A stretch of 64,000 bases of DNA from Leucosporidium creatinivorum (lineage: Eukaryota; Basidiomycota; Microbotryomycetes; Leucosporidiales; Leucosporidiaceae), in assembly GCA_001600635.1 (NCBI GenBank), contig BCKL01000003.1:1530928-1594927 (forward strand). Direction: 5' to 3'. The notes below the pieces were generated by a model that did not search any database, was not told the DNA's origin, and worked only from the letters and a program-made list of their open reading frames with translations. Made by a program: the position numbers and the translations under genes. Below are positions 21,571 through 32,942 of the stretch, piece by piece; position 1 is the first letter of the stretch, and each line of letters opens with the position of its first letter.

Positions 21571-24500
21571 ATGCCCGGCCGCTCGCTGCACGACACTAGG
21601 CTGTTGTCCAATCTCATCAAGACAGAGAAGGATGCTCAGACATCGTACGTCGCCCGCTCGCTGATCCTCTACAGCAGCAGAGACCAGCCTCTGCCGCCTC
21701 CATCTCCAATGAATCCTAACCTCGCTCGCTGTACAGGTTCAAAGCCTGGACCAAGGATGCCAATAGCGCCAGTGCTGCTTTGAGTGCTTGGAGCGTAGCC
21801 GACTCGGGAGACACGCAGGACTTGATGGTGAGTGCCGACTTCTGAGGGCGTGCGCGCTGGGCGAGGTTGAGGGGTTCAAATGAGGGCGTGCTGGAGGGTA
21901 GCAGAGGCTCGGGAACTACCTCGCGCACCTCGGGGATGTTACTGCTACTCTGTAGACGGGTCAGGTAGCCGCCTGGCTCGTCGCCGAGCGCAGGGGACCG
22001 GAGGGATTTGTTTGGCGATGCTCGAGGGTCCTGAGGCTCGGTGGTCTGCACTGAGTAGGACTCGGAAAGCGGGCGCTGCTCGGTGTTGTGTCGCTCGAGG
22101 ATCATGCGACCTTGGCAAGCGCGAGATGGGCCTCGACGGCCTGGCTCATTGGGAGCAGAGGCGTCGGCGAGGCAGGAGCCTTGTTCGTCGGGTGTGATGG
22201 CTTACAGCGCAAGAGTTCTTGCTCTACAGCTGCAGAAACTCAAAGCTGACTATCACACCTTCTGCAGGACGTTTCGGTTCGGATATCACAGCTCTTGTCC
22301 GCTTTCGCCGAGTCTCAGCGCAACTACATCCACGCCCTCACCGCCTACCGCACCTCGCTCAAGGACATCCTCGATCGCGAGAACTCTCTGCGTACCGTCG
22401 TGCGTGACCGTGAAATCCTTGTCGGCCGCCTTATCAAGCTCGGCAACAAGAAGCCTTCGGACTCGGGCATCGACAAGCACCAGCAGCAGCTCGATGAGGC
22501 GCACCGCGAGTTGGCGGGCTGTGAGAGTGAGCCCGAGTGAGCTACTCACTGCTGCAATCCGCTAACAGTCTCGCCTGTTCACAGCTTTCCTCCAGGAGGA
22601 GGAAGCCCTGCTGAACGAGGCCAAGCGCAAGTCGTTCCGCGATGCGCTGGCTATGCGGATGCAGAGCATGGGAGATCTAGGTCGCATCATGGAGGAGAGC
22701 TCGCACGAGGCCGTCGAGATCCTTTCGTCTCTCGGACAAGGCTCTTTCACTCCTCACGGTTCGTCTCGCTCTGCGCTCTCTCTCGCTCGTCGCTGACCCC
22801 ATCCGCTCGCAGACTACTCGCAAGACCGCGACGACCTCGACTCCATCGGAGGCGATTCCATGACTCCCTCGCAATCCGCCTCGCAAGCCCTCTCGCGCAC
22901 GTCTTCCTCCTCATCCCTCGCCGACCAGCTCGACTTCACCGTCAGCAAACCCACTCGCGTCGTCAACTCGAACGGATCCACTCGCTCCCCTCGCGCCACC
23001 TCGCCCGCTCGCGCAGCGTCCCCCGTTCACACCGCCGCTCCTCCCGCTCGCCAGACCAGCGGCTTCGTCCCCCGAGCGCCGACGACTCGCGCTCCTGCAC
23101 CCGCTCCCAGGCCAGTCATGGCGCCTGTACCTTCGGCTCCTCGACCCATGTCGTCTTACACTACCGCTACCGCCACTGGCATCCCCGGCTTCGAGATCCC
23201 CAAGGCGCCCACCAACGTCGCGAGTCGCCGACCGGATGAGGACTCTTCGGACGAGGAGGACGACCGAGCGTTCCATGCCGTGCAAAACGGCATCCCCTCG
23301 GCGCAGAGGAACAACTACTACCCCTACGACGCCCCAGCCTCCTCTGTAGGCCATGCGGGCAGCAGGCTGAGGAGGAGGGCCAACTCAGACACGAGCTCGA
23401 TCGCGCCGGGCGGCAGGAAGCGTCGAGGAAGCTTCTTCGGCTCGCTGGCCTCGCTCTTCAAGAAGAAGGATAGGAACGATGGCGACTCGGATGTTGGTCG
23501 AGGATTGCGCCACGCCTCGAGCTCCAACTGGCAGACGAGGACCGACAAGAACGTCTTTGTCGCGCAGAGGGGAGGCGCTACGGTCGGCGCAGATAGGCCG
23601 GTCAGCCGTGCTGCTACCAGGAGGCAGGACGACTCGAGCGACGACGACATGCCCAAGAACCTCGTCCGCGTCGTCAACGACCCCAAGATGAGGGCCAAGG
23701 CGATGAGCGACGTCGGTCGACCGACTTCGATGATGGCGGCGCCGAGGGTCAAGAAGGTCAAGCGACCCAAGAGGGCTGCTAGCGATATCGGCATCAGCAC
23801 TTCCGCATCCCTTCCCCCTCCTATCCCCACCATTACACGCAAGGAAGCCACTCCTACGCCTACCGTCATTCCCTCCATTCGCACCACGACCAACAAGACG
23901 GTTCAGGAGGACACGACTTCTGTCAAGCGCAAGAAGAAGAAGGTCAAGGAGGAGCCGGTCACCCTCGTCCTCTCCGCCGAGTCGCTGGGCATCCCCGTCG
24001 GCAATGGCTCAAACGGTCACCTCACTCCTTCCGCCGCTGCTCCCGTTCGCGCCAAGCTCTCGAGGAGTAACACCACCGCCTCCGCCGCCACCGCTGCGAC
24101 TGGAACGACCGCAGGCGGCACCATCAAGAAGCGCAAAAAGAAGGTCTTCGCCGAGCCGTCTCCCGCCCCTCCTTCTGCCGCCGACCTCTCCGCCTCGCTC
24201 CCCTCAGCTCGCAACTCTTACAACCCCATTACCGCACCTCTTCCTCTTCCTTCCGACGTTCCCGCTACTCGCGTCGCTGCAGCCCCCGTCCAGGTCGCCC
24301 CTCCCACCCCCGTCATCTCGTCCGAGGAGCCCGAGAGCAAGAACGCCGGCAAGGTGCCCAAGAGCCTCGCCGCGACGGAGAAGAGGTCCAAGAAGGACTC
24401 GGCACGCTACTCGAACGGCGACTGGGTCAACCACCCTGCTCAGCCGGCGCACAAGGCTCCCACTTCGAGGACGAAGACGGATGTCGTCGAAGGCGAGGAT

Positions 24501-24986
24501 AGCTTGATGGCGGTCGTCGGTCGCGCCGAGGGAGGAGAGGATCGCACGCCTTCGAGGAAGTATGGCCTCGCTGCTGCGCCTACCACCCCCGACGATGCAG
24601 GACTCGCCGTCCCTCGCGCCCCTGCCTCGGGCGCTTCGACACCCAACGGTCTCAGCAAGCGCAAGTCCGTTCGCCTCGCCGATGGACCCGACTCGCTCCT
24701 CCCTCCTGCCCCGTCCCTCTCGCCTTCTTCCTCCATCCGCTCCAACGCTTCCCCCCGCGCCGGCATCCTCGTCAACCACCAGCCTTCCGCGTCCGCCGAG
24801 CTGGCCGCTGCGACTGGAGCCAACAGTACTTGGTCGTCGCGCGTCAACAGCACCGCAGACGATAGCTCAGATGAGGATGAGGATTATAGGAGAGCGAGGA
24901 AGGCGTTCTCGAAGAATACGAAGGGGATGGAGGAGGCGATGGGAGGGAGGTGGACTGCGGCCGAGAAGGGCAAGGGCAGGGCGTAA
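21571..24986 (+). CDS. Eisosome Pil1/Lsp1-like BAR protein with long disordered tail
   Basis: The first exons encode a helical region resembling the Pil1/Lsp1 BAR domain: LLSNLIKTEKDAQTS, FKAWTKDANSASAALSAWSV, DVSVRISQLLSAFAESQRNYIHALTAYRTSLKDILDRENSLRTVVRDREILVGRLIKL, then LDEAHRELAGCE and EEALLNEAKRKSFRDALAMRMQSMGDL. The IK.EK..., LS.W, Y...LK.I...E and RDR... signatures sit in Pil1 order. In yeast such proteins build eisosomes, the furrow-like plasma membrane domains. The remaining 700 or so residues are low complexity (Ser, Pro, Lys, Asp), with a SSDEEDD acidic motif and basic patches such as KRKKKKVKEE. The intron at 21828-22267 is 440 bases, long for this region. Yeast Pil1 lacks so long a tail, so the protein may be a relative with extra binding partners rather than Pil1 itself. 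Confidence 0.65.
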
Positions 24987-25320
24987 GAGATACGAGATAT
25001 TGGCTTAGCAGACATGAGGCCTCTCTATATGGTGATATAGCTGGTACGGACTAATCTAATCCTTGTTGGCGATTCAACACTTCGGCCGAAGAAGAGTGGT
25101 CATGGCGAAGCGCTCTCGAGAGTCTACAAAACAGCAAGGTGCTCATCCACTCAAGAAGCTGCTTGAAAGCTCTGCGGAACTGCATCCATTCCTCTCCATC
25201 ACTTCTCGGTCGTTCGAGCACCGCCGAACCCCTTGCCAAAGCGCGAGGTCAGCCTGTGCAGCCCTTTTCCTCGCTCGACCAAGACTCACCTGTTCCCTAC
25301 TCAGCTTCCTCTTCCCTCCT
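24987..25320. other. Convergent 3' region
   Basis: This lies between the stops of the Pil1-like gene and the first membrane-protein gene. Nothing recognisable is present. Confidence 0.45.
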
Positions 25321-26526
25321 CTATCCTCTCCGCTTCGTCGAGCTCCTCGAGCTCCTCCTCGGCAGCACCAGTGCTTCCTCATCGCTCGACTCCTCCGCCG
25401 AGCTCTCAACCTCCCTCCCTCGTCCGCGCTGCCCGTGGCCTAACGAGGAGTACTTGGATGAGCGTGGTGAGCCCCATTTGACTGGTTTCCAGCTGAACCC
25501 CTTTGGGTTCTCTGCCGAGTGCCCCTCAATGTCATGACTCGCCGTCGCCGACGAGTGATGGTTTTTGTGAGAAGACCCGGAGGCTTGTTGTTCGGGGTGG
25601 GGGTTGGGTAGAATGACGTCTGGGTCGGTGCCGGATGACTCTGCGTGCTCTTGAGTGTGGGCGTGGGAGGGCGAGGTGTGAATTGTAGTAGAATGGTGTG
25701 CCGAGAATGTTCGGTGAGAAGCTCGGCGGGAGGGGATATGGTCGAGAGGAAGGCTGTCGCCGACATGAGGGTGCGCCTTGATGAAGAGCATGTAGCGTCG
25801 GTACACCCAGGTACTTTCGATGCAGCCGATGAAAGGGAAAAGCTGGACCTGGAGTGACGAGCGCTGGTCAGCGAGCGGTCAGCGCCGAGAAAGGGAAGAG
25901 GGTCGCTCACTCCGACCAGAGCCCAGATCCAGGCATGCTGGGCGTTTGGGTAAGGCTGAGTGGTGACAAAGTAGACGAAGGAAACCAACGCTGCGAGGTC
26001 GATGATGATCACGGTGACCTGTGAAAGGACGAGCCGAGTTCGGCGCTGGGCGGTCAGTGCAAGCTCGTCGGTACTTTCTGTGCTGGTACTCACGAGCGTT
26101 GCACGATAGGTCATCTTCATATCATCGAGGTGCCCCCTGCGAAGCTCATAAAAAGCTTGGAAGGCCTGCTGGCGAGGAGGCAGGTTCAGCATCGTTTCGC
26201 CTACGCTCGCAGGCTCAGTGCTTACCAGCAGGACACTATGAACGAACCAAGCGGCGACCAGGCCGATAAACCACCACGCCAACCAGAATGCCCCTGTCAA
26301 GGCGCGCCGTCAGTTCATTTCTGCGCTGGCCTGGCGCCGAGAGACGAGCCGAGCGAAAAGTGCACTTACGATCTTTCCAAGCGACGTAAGCTCCAACAGC
26401 AGCCGCAATAGTACAGAACGCCTCGATGCCTATCCCGCGCAGATTCCAGGTCTTGACGTCGGCGCCGAGCTCCCTGCGTTTGTGGCTCACTTCGAGTGGG
26501 TTGTGCTCATCGAAGTTGCGACGCAT
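25321..26526 (-). CDS. Fungal multispan membrane protein, paralogue 1
   Basis: I do not recognise a named family. Spliced from the ATG at 26524-26526 the protein starts MRRNFDEHNPLEVSHKRREL and has four hydrophobic segments: GIEAFCTIAAAVGAYVAWKD, AFWLAWWFIGLVAAWFVHSVL, TVIIIDLAALVSFVYFVTTQ, and HAWIWALVG joined to VQLFPFIGCIEST. After the last comes WVYRRYMLFIKAHP, then a cytosolic Ser/His-rich tail ending VESSAEESSDEEALVLPRRSS with basic residues. The downstream gene has the same order of segments, the same QHAWIWAL.G/LxLxPF motif, the same Y-RRY after the last span, and the same SSAEE..SDEE...RR tail. Its role is unknown; the shared acidic/basic tail suggests a trafficking or phosphorylation signal (inference). 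Confidence 0.7.
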
Positions 26527-26881
26527 TGCAGGCTGGGTCGAACGAGTTGAAGACAACAGAACAAGAGAATCAAGAGGTCAAGAAGCTCCTTCAACTTGAG
26601 GACTCCCGTTTCTTTTCATTGAAGCGGTGCCGAATGTCCGAGGGAGTCGCCGGAACATGCGATGTGTGCTCTCTTGGCGAGGTCGACGGAACGATAAGAG
26701 CTACAGATGTACAGTAATGCTGCAGATGGCTCGGAAGAGCCAGTTGCTATTGTCAAGCGATTCTCGCTCGACGGATCCCCCATCGCCGAGCCGGTCCCCA
26801 TAGAGCTGCAGACACTCCGCTCACAGCATCCGACCCCCAAAGCCACAAAGCAGTGCTTTTAATATTCCTGTCACTCCTCCA
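26527..26881. promoter_or_regulatory. Gap between tandem membrane-protein genes
   Basis: This holds the 3' end of paralogue 2 and the upstream region of paralogue 1, both read on the minus strand. No further feature seen. Confidence 0.4.
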
Positions 26882-28050
26882 TCACCTCCTCGTCGTCCTC
26901 CTAACGGGCAGCATCTCCTCATCACTCGCCTCCTCCTCCGCCGAGCTGTCGTCCTCCCTCTCTCTTCCCCGTCGACCGTGACTCAGCGAGAGATTGAGGG
27001 AGCCCCAATCACTTCCTCCTCCTCCACTATGGCCAGCTCCACCAGCCGAAGTAGGACGGGAGAAAGTGGACGAACGAGGAGGCGCCGAGGCTGAGCGAGA
27101 TTTGGAGGAAGAAGTTGGGCGACTCGGAGGATGGTGGTTGGAGTCGGAGTTGCTAGGGCTCGAGTTTGCTGGTGATGGGGAGCGAGGACGAAAGTTCAAG
27201 GGCTGGTTGCTGCTGGAAGTGCCGCGGGAGCGAGAGGTTCGGCGCGAGGACCAGGTAGGAAGGGATATGTCCTCGTCGGATGAGTGGTGATGGGTTGTGA
27301 GGGAGAGGATGTAGCGGCGGTAGTGCCATGTGCTGTTGAGGCAGGTGAAGAAGGGGAGGAGTTGGAGCTGGGAGTGGGCCGAGGTCAGCGACTCGGCGAT
27401 GGAGTCTGAGAAAGCGAGGACGAGCTCACGCCTGCTAGTGCCCAGATCCATGCGTGTTGTGGGGTTGGATAGGTGGGCTGAGTGGTCCAGAGGGCCACGA
27501 ACGAGATCAAGCCGCCGAGTTCGATCAGCCCGACCCAGACCTGCGCACAAGCGAGCGCCGAGACGAGAGGCTACGTCAGCTTCGCGCTCTTCTTCTTCTT
27601 CAATCAGACCAAGCCAAGCAACTCCTCACCAGAGTCGTCCACCAAGACCTCTTCACATCATCGAACTTGGACCAGTGCTGCTGAACCTGGGCGAGGCGGA
27701 GAAACGAGGGGTTAGTAGCCGGCTCGCTGAAGCTGATGTGACAGAGCTCACCTGGTAGATGCCATGGAATAACCAAGCAACGGCCATAGGCAAGAACCAC
27801 CACGCCCAAGTCTTTGCATCTGCAAGACGACAGGCAAGAGTGAGCGATAGACGGCGCCCGAGGCAAGCGTCGAGATCTGCTACTTACCGTCGTTGTAGGC
27901 AATGTAGGTCCCTGCCAATGCAGAAATCGCTCCGAATAGAAACTCAGCAGCGTTCGAGAGGAGGTTTGCCAGCATGGCGGTACGAGTTATCTTCTGGTGA
28001 GCAGCATTGCCGAGCCCTTGCTGCTGCTGCTCGTGCCGAGGAGATGGCAT
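26882..28050 (-). CDS. Fungal multispan membrane protein, paralogue 2
   Basis: A tandem paralogue of the neighbouring gene. Spliced from the ATG at 28048-28050 it reads MPSPRHEQQQQGLGNAAHQ, then hydrophobic spans LLSNAAEFLFGAISALAGTY, WAWWFLPMAVAWLFHGIYQ, WVGLIELGGLISFVALWTTQ, and HAWIWALAG with LQLLPFFTCLNSTWHYRRYI. The tail is rich in Ser, Pro and Arg and ends REDDSSAEEEASDEEMLPVR plus a few basic residues. An internal ATG at 27973-27975 would give a shorter N-terminus; the longer start fits the N-terminal length of paralogue 1 better. Intron positions before the third and fourth spans look shared. Same strand, 355 bases between genes: a tandem duplication followed by strong divergence. Function unknown. 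Confidence 0.68.
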
Positions 28051-28345
28051 CGGGGTGAGCGGTAGCCGTAGGGAACACAGAAGAGAGAAGAAGACAAGCC
28101 GCAAGAAGGCCAAAACGAACGAGCGATGAACTCCGAGGACGACCGAGAGCCGAAGCCGTTCGGCGCAACGCCAGCGGAGCGGGCAGCGAAAGGTGGAATT
28201 TGCTCGCCCTCAACGAGCTGTCGAAGCCTCGCCGCCTTCATTCCAAAGTCGATAAAGCAACCTCGAAGCCTCGCCCCTCAGGCCTCATCGCTGCCGTCCC
28301 GCTCCTCAATCAACGCCGAACCTCACCTCGCCCTTCCAGCTCAAG

Positions 28346-29777
28346 CTAACCAACCACCACCTCGACCATCTCATCCTCCTCCCACCTCGGCAACACCTTC
28401 ATCGTATCAAACCCCTCTTTCGCCCTCCACGCCTCGTCCCTATCCCTATATCCCACCCTCGCCTCCCTCACCTCTGTCCCCGCCCCGAGTCCCATCTCCT
28501 CCGGTCCTCCCTCCTCACGCTTCCCCACCACCTTCAACTCAACAGACAAAGGTCTCGGCGGCTTGATCACAGGAGCTTTCCTATAGTACCCGCGAGGGAG
28601 CATGGAGATCACTGCTTCGGGGCTGGGCGAGGTGGAGAATGCCCCGGCGCCGTAGGTGAGCCAGTGGGTTAGGACTTGTGTGGTGATCCAGGAGGGGAGA
28701 CGGCGGATAGTGATGTATGTCGGTGTAGAGGAGCCTGGGGGAGCGAGCGAGTGGGAGTAGGAAGAGGGCCGAGCGGAGGTGGTGGGGGTGAGGAAAGGCT
28801 TGATGTCCTCGGGAGTGGATTCCTGGAGGAGAGCGTGCGAGTCGTCGTAGTCGGTTAGAGTGGAGGCGTCGGTTTCGGAGGACAGGCGAGGTCGTTTTGA
28901 CGCGGGAGGGGGGAGGCGGGAGGTGAGGAGAGGTCGTTTGGGGGCTTCGTGCAAAATTGAGAGGGAGATCGGAGGTCAGCGTATTGCTCGTGAAGAAGAG
29001 AACGAACTGGAACGCTCACCAGCACCCTCGGGAGCGGGAGAAACGTGCGAAAGACGGCTCGGCGCCGGCGGCCTGCTGCTCGGCTCTGCAGACAAGCGGG
29101 TGGCGGTGGGCTGGGTCCTAAAGCAAGGGGTAGAGCGTCAACTTCTTTCTTCTGCGAGTAATCAAGACCAGCACTCACTTCTTCTGCGCCAGCTCTGCCG
29201 CCTTCCTCGCCCGTTCTGCTTCCTCCTTCATCTCATCCTCCTCCTGCAGCAGAACGAGGTACGTCGCATACAGCTCATCCAAATCCTGCTTCATCTCCGG
29301 CGCTGCTCGTGCATGTTCAAGCATCAGCTCGGTCCCCAGGAGAGCTCTCCTGGACTCACGCAGTTCGTATGCCCTGCCCTCCCTCTTGGCCAGTACAGCC
29401 CTCTCCCACTCCCTCCTAAACTCTCCCGGTCTCCCCTCCAACTCCCATTCGACCCTTCCCCCCTCCCCATCCCGCCCCATTGGGTCCGCCCCTCTCTCCA
29501 ACAAGCTCCCAAAGATCTGTAGCGCATCCCCTCTCCAATCACTAGCTTCCAGCGCAACAGTCAGGAGGAGTTTATCTAGTAGGTCTGGGCGGTCGAGGTG
29601 GCTTGCTGAGAGGGAAGGGTGGGAGGGAGGACGAGGAGAGGGCGAGGAGGGGAGAGCCCAGATGGGTTGTTGTAGCTCGTGTAGGATTTGGGCGAGCGAG
29701 CCGGTCGAGGAGATTAAGGTGGATAAGTGGGAGACGGCGAGCGCGTCGTCCCTTGCTGCTGCTCGGAGCGAGGTCAT
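28346..29777 (-). CDS. Unknown protein with helical N-terminus and possible RRM-like C-terminus
   Basis: No family recognised. The N-terminal 200 residues (ATG 29775-29777) form an uninterrupted exon with helical content: DDALAVSHLSTLISSTGSLAQILHELQQPIWAL, LLDKLLLTVALEASDWRGDALQIFGSLLERGADP, and a charged coiled-coil-like end QDLDELYATYLVLLQEEDEMKEEAERARKAAELAQKK. After a short exon rich in Pro/Ser comes PKRPLLTSRLPPPASKRPRL and then a folded C-terminal part, TYITIRRLPSWITTQVLTHWL and EARVGYRDRDEAWRAKEGFD. That last part has the strand-helix rhythm of an RNA-recognition motif, but the RNP consensus is not obvious, so it is only a possibility. The stop overlaps no other gene; the neighbour paralogue starts 296 bases away. 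Confidence 0.6.
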
Positions 29778-30837
29778 CTGTGAGAAGAGCGGAATTGGGA
29801 GGAGCGCAAGGAGGGCAAGCCGGCGCTCGGCTCCAGTTCGATTCGTTGGAGAGGAGCCGAGTTCGCTTCGCTGCTCTCAAGGTGAATGAGATGTGGGCTA
29901 AAATCAATGGAATGAACAGACTAGGGCGTCAAAACGAGCTATACAGACGGAGGGGAAGCAATAAACGGGCGAGAGGGAGGGGAAGCGAGTGCGAGAAGAG
30001 GGAGGGAGGAAGGGAGGGAGAGGGGGGTGTACGCCTACTAAAGGTACCGAAGAGAAGAGAAAGATGCAAAGACAAACAAGTCCACCACACCGAGATCCCT
30101 CGCCGCGCCGACTGCCCTCCCCCCCCCCCTCCCCTCTCCTCCGAGCGACGACGACGACCAAACGATGCCATTCCGAACGAGCGAGGGTCCATATCGAGTG
30201 GGTGGGTAGGTGGTTACGAGTTGGTGTGTAGGTGGATGATGCGAGCGTATCCCTTTTTTCGTGCTGAGGCGTCGGTCGTTCGTTCGGAGCTTGACGAAAG
30301 GGGGGACCGAGATCCGCCGTCTAAAGTTCGGCGGTTTTTGGGTGTAGAGTAGGGTGAGGGAAGGGGGAGGGGGAAGGGGGAAGGGGAGAACAGATTGTCG
30401 AGGCTGGGAGAGGGGAGAGGAATCCGCAGAAGGGGGGAAGCGAAGGCGATCTAAAGTATGAAAGGCGAAAGCGAAGTGGGGAGTGGGGGGGAGGGGGGGG
30501 AGTAAAGAAGTAACAGACGACGGAGAGGAGGGGGATCAAATCCCTCCGTGGTTGGCGCGACTTCCGACGACGAGCGTGTGAGGCGAGCCGAGAAGGGGAG
30601 TAGTGGGGGAGTGGGGAGAACGAGAAGGCGAAGGGGAGACGAGTAGACGGATTCCAATGAGCGAGCGAGTGGATGTTGACGAGTAGAGTAGTAGTGGAGA
30701 AGGGTGGGCCAGCGACGAAGACTTTTAATAAAGGTTGAAGGTGGAGAGGGAAGGCGAGGGTAAGGGTCGACCAAATCGGCGATAACGCTCATTCGGATCG
30801 CTCGTCGACCCCCCTCCTCCTCCCTCCTGATCACCCT
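29778..30837. other. Purine-rich intergenic region (Sfp1-like 3' side)
   Basis: This lies between the Sfp1-like stop and the next gene's start, both minus strand. From about 30330 to 30640 the plus strand is a dense G/A tract with few pyrimidines, so the Sfp1-like transcript would end in a CT-rich 3' UTR. A run of 13 C interrupted once by T lies near 30117-30132. No gene seen. Confidence 0.5.
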
Positions 30838-32942
30838 CTAAGCCATCCCCAACCCCCTATAAACACTCGGCAGTCCATTCAGATGATGGCCCCCCGGCGC
30901 GGGACTACTACTCCTCGACCCAGCGTGACTCGTCGATCCTCCAGCGGCGTGGACGGTCGAAGCGGAGGCAGAGGTGGAGGGGATGGCGCGCTTGTGGCCT
31001 GGAGGGAATTGCGGAGGAGGGTGGCAGGCTTGCGCGAGCATTTGAAGGCCGAGAGCGCCGTGAGCGCCGGAGTGCTGGTAGTGGTAGCGCAGGCCGTTCA
31101 TGCTGTTCGTAGGAGAGTCGCTATTAGCTTCCGAGGCTCAGCCCGGAGAGAGAGGCGCCGAGACTCACTTCTTGTACCTCTTGCCACAGCTAGCGACATG
31201 GCAGACATACGGCTTCCCCTCGCCTCGTTCTCCCCCATCCTTGCCCGCGGCATTCTGATTGCAATGCCCATGCAGCCGATGGTACTTGAGGCCATTCTGC
31301 TGCTTGTAGCTCTTGTCGCATCCCACGACCGAGCACTTGAACGGCTTCTCGCTCGGCGGGGTGTAAGGTCGTCCGGAAGGGGAGATCTGCACGCCCGTGC
31401 CGAGGGGATGTAAAGCCGTGGGAAGGGCGGCGAGCGAGTTGGGACCGAGCGCGGCGAGGACGGAGGCGGGGATGTTCTTGACGTCGGGGAGGTCGGCCGG
31501 GGAGCGCTCCACGACGGGCTGGTGCTGCTGCTGTTGGTGATGGTGGTGGTGGCTGTTGTGGTGGTGCTTGGGCGCGCCGGCGGAAGGGGAGCGCGACTTG
31601 ATGGTGGGAGGAGGGGGAGGTTGCTGAAGAGGCAGCGAGGGCTCGCGCTGAGGCTCCTCGTGCATCTCTTCGTGGTTCTCCGACTCGCCGTCCGAAGGAG
31701 GAGAGTCGGCCGGAGTATTGGGAAAGAGCAGCGAAGGGGCGAGAGAGACGGTTCCTCCTCCTTGAGTCGAAGCGGCGGCGGGAACGGAGAAGATGCCGTC
31801 GACGCCTCCGCCGGGGACTTCCTCCATGATGGGCGTGCCGGGGATGGACGACTCGGGGGTCGAGTAGCCCGAAGTAGCGCGAGCGGCTTGGAGGGCATCG
31901 AGCCCGAGCAGGCCTTGGCCGAACGCGCCGGTGCCCATGCCGCGGTGCAGAGGGTGGGCGTTCATGGCCGTGGCAAACTTCTTCTTGCTGGCCGAGCCTT
32001 GCAACGGGAGTTGGTTCTCGAACGCCGACATGGAGGGAGGTTGGAAGCCGGTCGAGACGGCCGAGGCGGAGGGGAGGGAAGTGGCGGGAGGGTGCTCGGC
32101 GTCGTCCATCTCCATGTCCAGCTCCATCGAGGGGTCGAGGTGCAGCGTAGCGGTAGCGGGCGAAGGAGGCGTGTCGAAGGAGGAGAGAGCCGACTTCTTG
32201 ACCTCAAAGACGCCTCTCGGTGCCGACCCCATCCTCGGGCTCGGCGGTCCCGACACGGTCGTCTCGCTCGCTCCATCGTCCATGTCCATGCCAAACTCGG
32301 GGCCATTGTCGCCGGCGCCTTCCTCGTCGAAGGCGACGTGACACTCCTCGAAGTGCTCCAGCAGGCCATGCAGGTCTTGGAGGTCCAAGCCGCAGCAGGA
32401 GAAGTTGCGGAAGAACTGGGCCTCGAGCTTTGGTCGCTCTTCGAAGGAGCGACCGAGGGACATGCCCATGGAGGAGAAGCCCGGCGAGGAGGAGAGTTGG
32501 GTCAGGGATGACGAAAGGGCCGAGAGGGAGAAGGGGGAATTGAGGCCGAAGGAGCGCGAGAGGGAGGTGGAGAGGGCAGGATGGAGCATGGGAGAACGTG
32601 TAGGGCTGTAGGATGGTACAAGAGGATGGTCAGCCCGTGCTCTGCTCTGAGATGTCGCCTGCCTGCCCGCCTTAGGATGACCCCAGGCACCGCTCTGAGA
32701 ACCTGCATCAGAGGGGAATGGCACCTGGCGCACACGAGCTGGCGCTACACCGAGCCTGTACTCCTACAGCTACAGCTGAGCGAGCCCCGGCTTCCCTCGT
32801 TGAGCTACAAGAACGGAGGCCGACTCGGACGACCTCCCATTGCGTGGCGAGAAGGGGCGGCAGGGGGGTTTGGAACAGCGAGGGAAGCAGGGACTCACTC
32901 TGTACCCGATTCACGCCTGTTGATGAGTACTGGTGCAGGCAT
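30838..32942 (-). CDS. Sfp1-like split zinc-finger transcription factor
   Basis: Sfp1 in yeast activates ribosomal protein and ribosome-biogenesis genes in response to TOR and nutrients. Here a tiny first exon (MPAPVLINRRESGT) is joined across a 293-base intron (32606-32898) to DPTRSPMLHPALS. The N-terminal part has an atypical finger, FSCCGLDLQDLHGLLEHFEECHV. A long low-complexity middle includes a His/Gln run. The C-terminus carries two fingers: CSVVGCDKSYKQQNGLKYHR followed by LHGHC, and CHVASCGKRYK-NMNGLRYHYQHSGAHG, the paired arrangement of Sfp1. An intron splits the second finger after RYK with the frame kept as AA|C. The protein ends YRGLGMA. The sibling at 36.8 kb has the same paired fingers and the same intron position but lacks the N-terminal finger. 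Splice phase of the first exon fits exactly. Confidence 0.83.

Noticed and set aside
28126-28566. Plus-strand frame starting MNSEDDREPKPFGATPAE, antisense to the unknown gene at 28346-29777
   Set aside because: Runs into Pro/Ser low complexity opposite a better-supported exon; no family resemblance.
30330-30640. Purine-rich tract as a telomere- or centromere-type repeat
   Set aside because: Irregular G/A composition with no fixed unit; it fits a CT-rich 3' UTR of the Sfp1-like gene.
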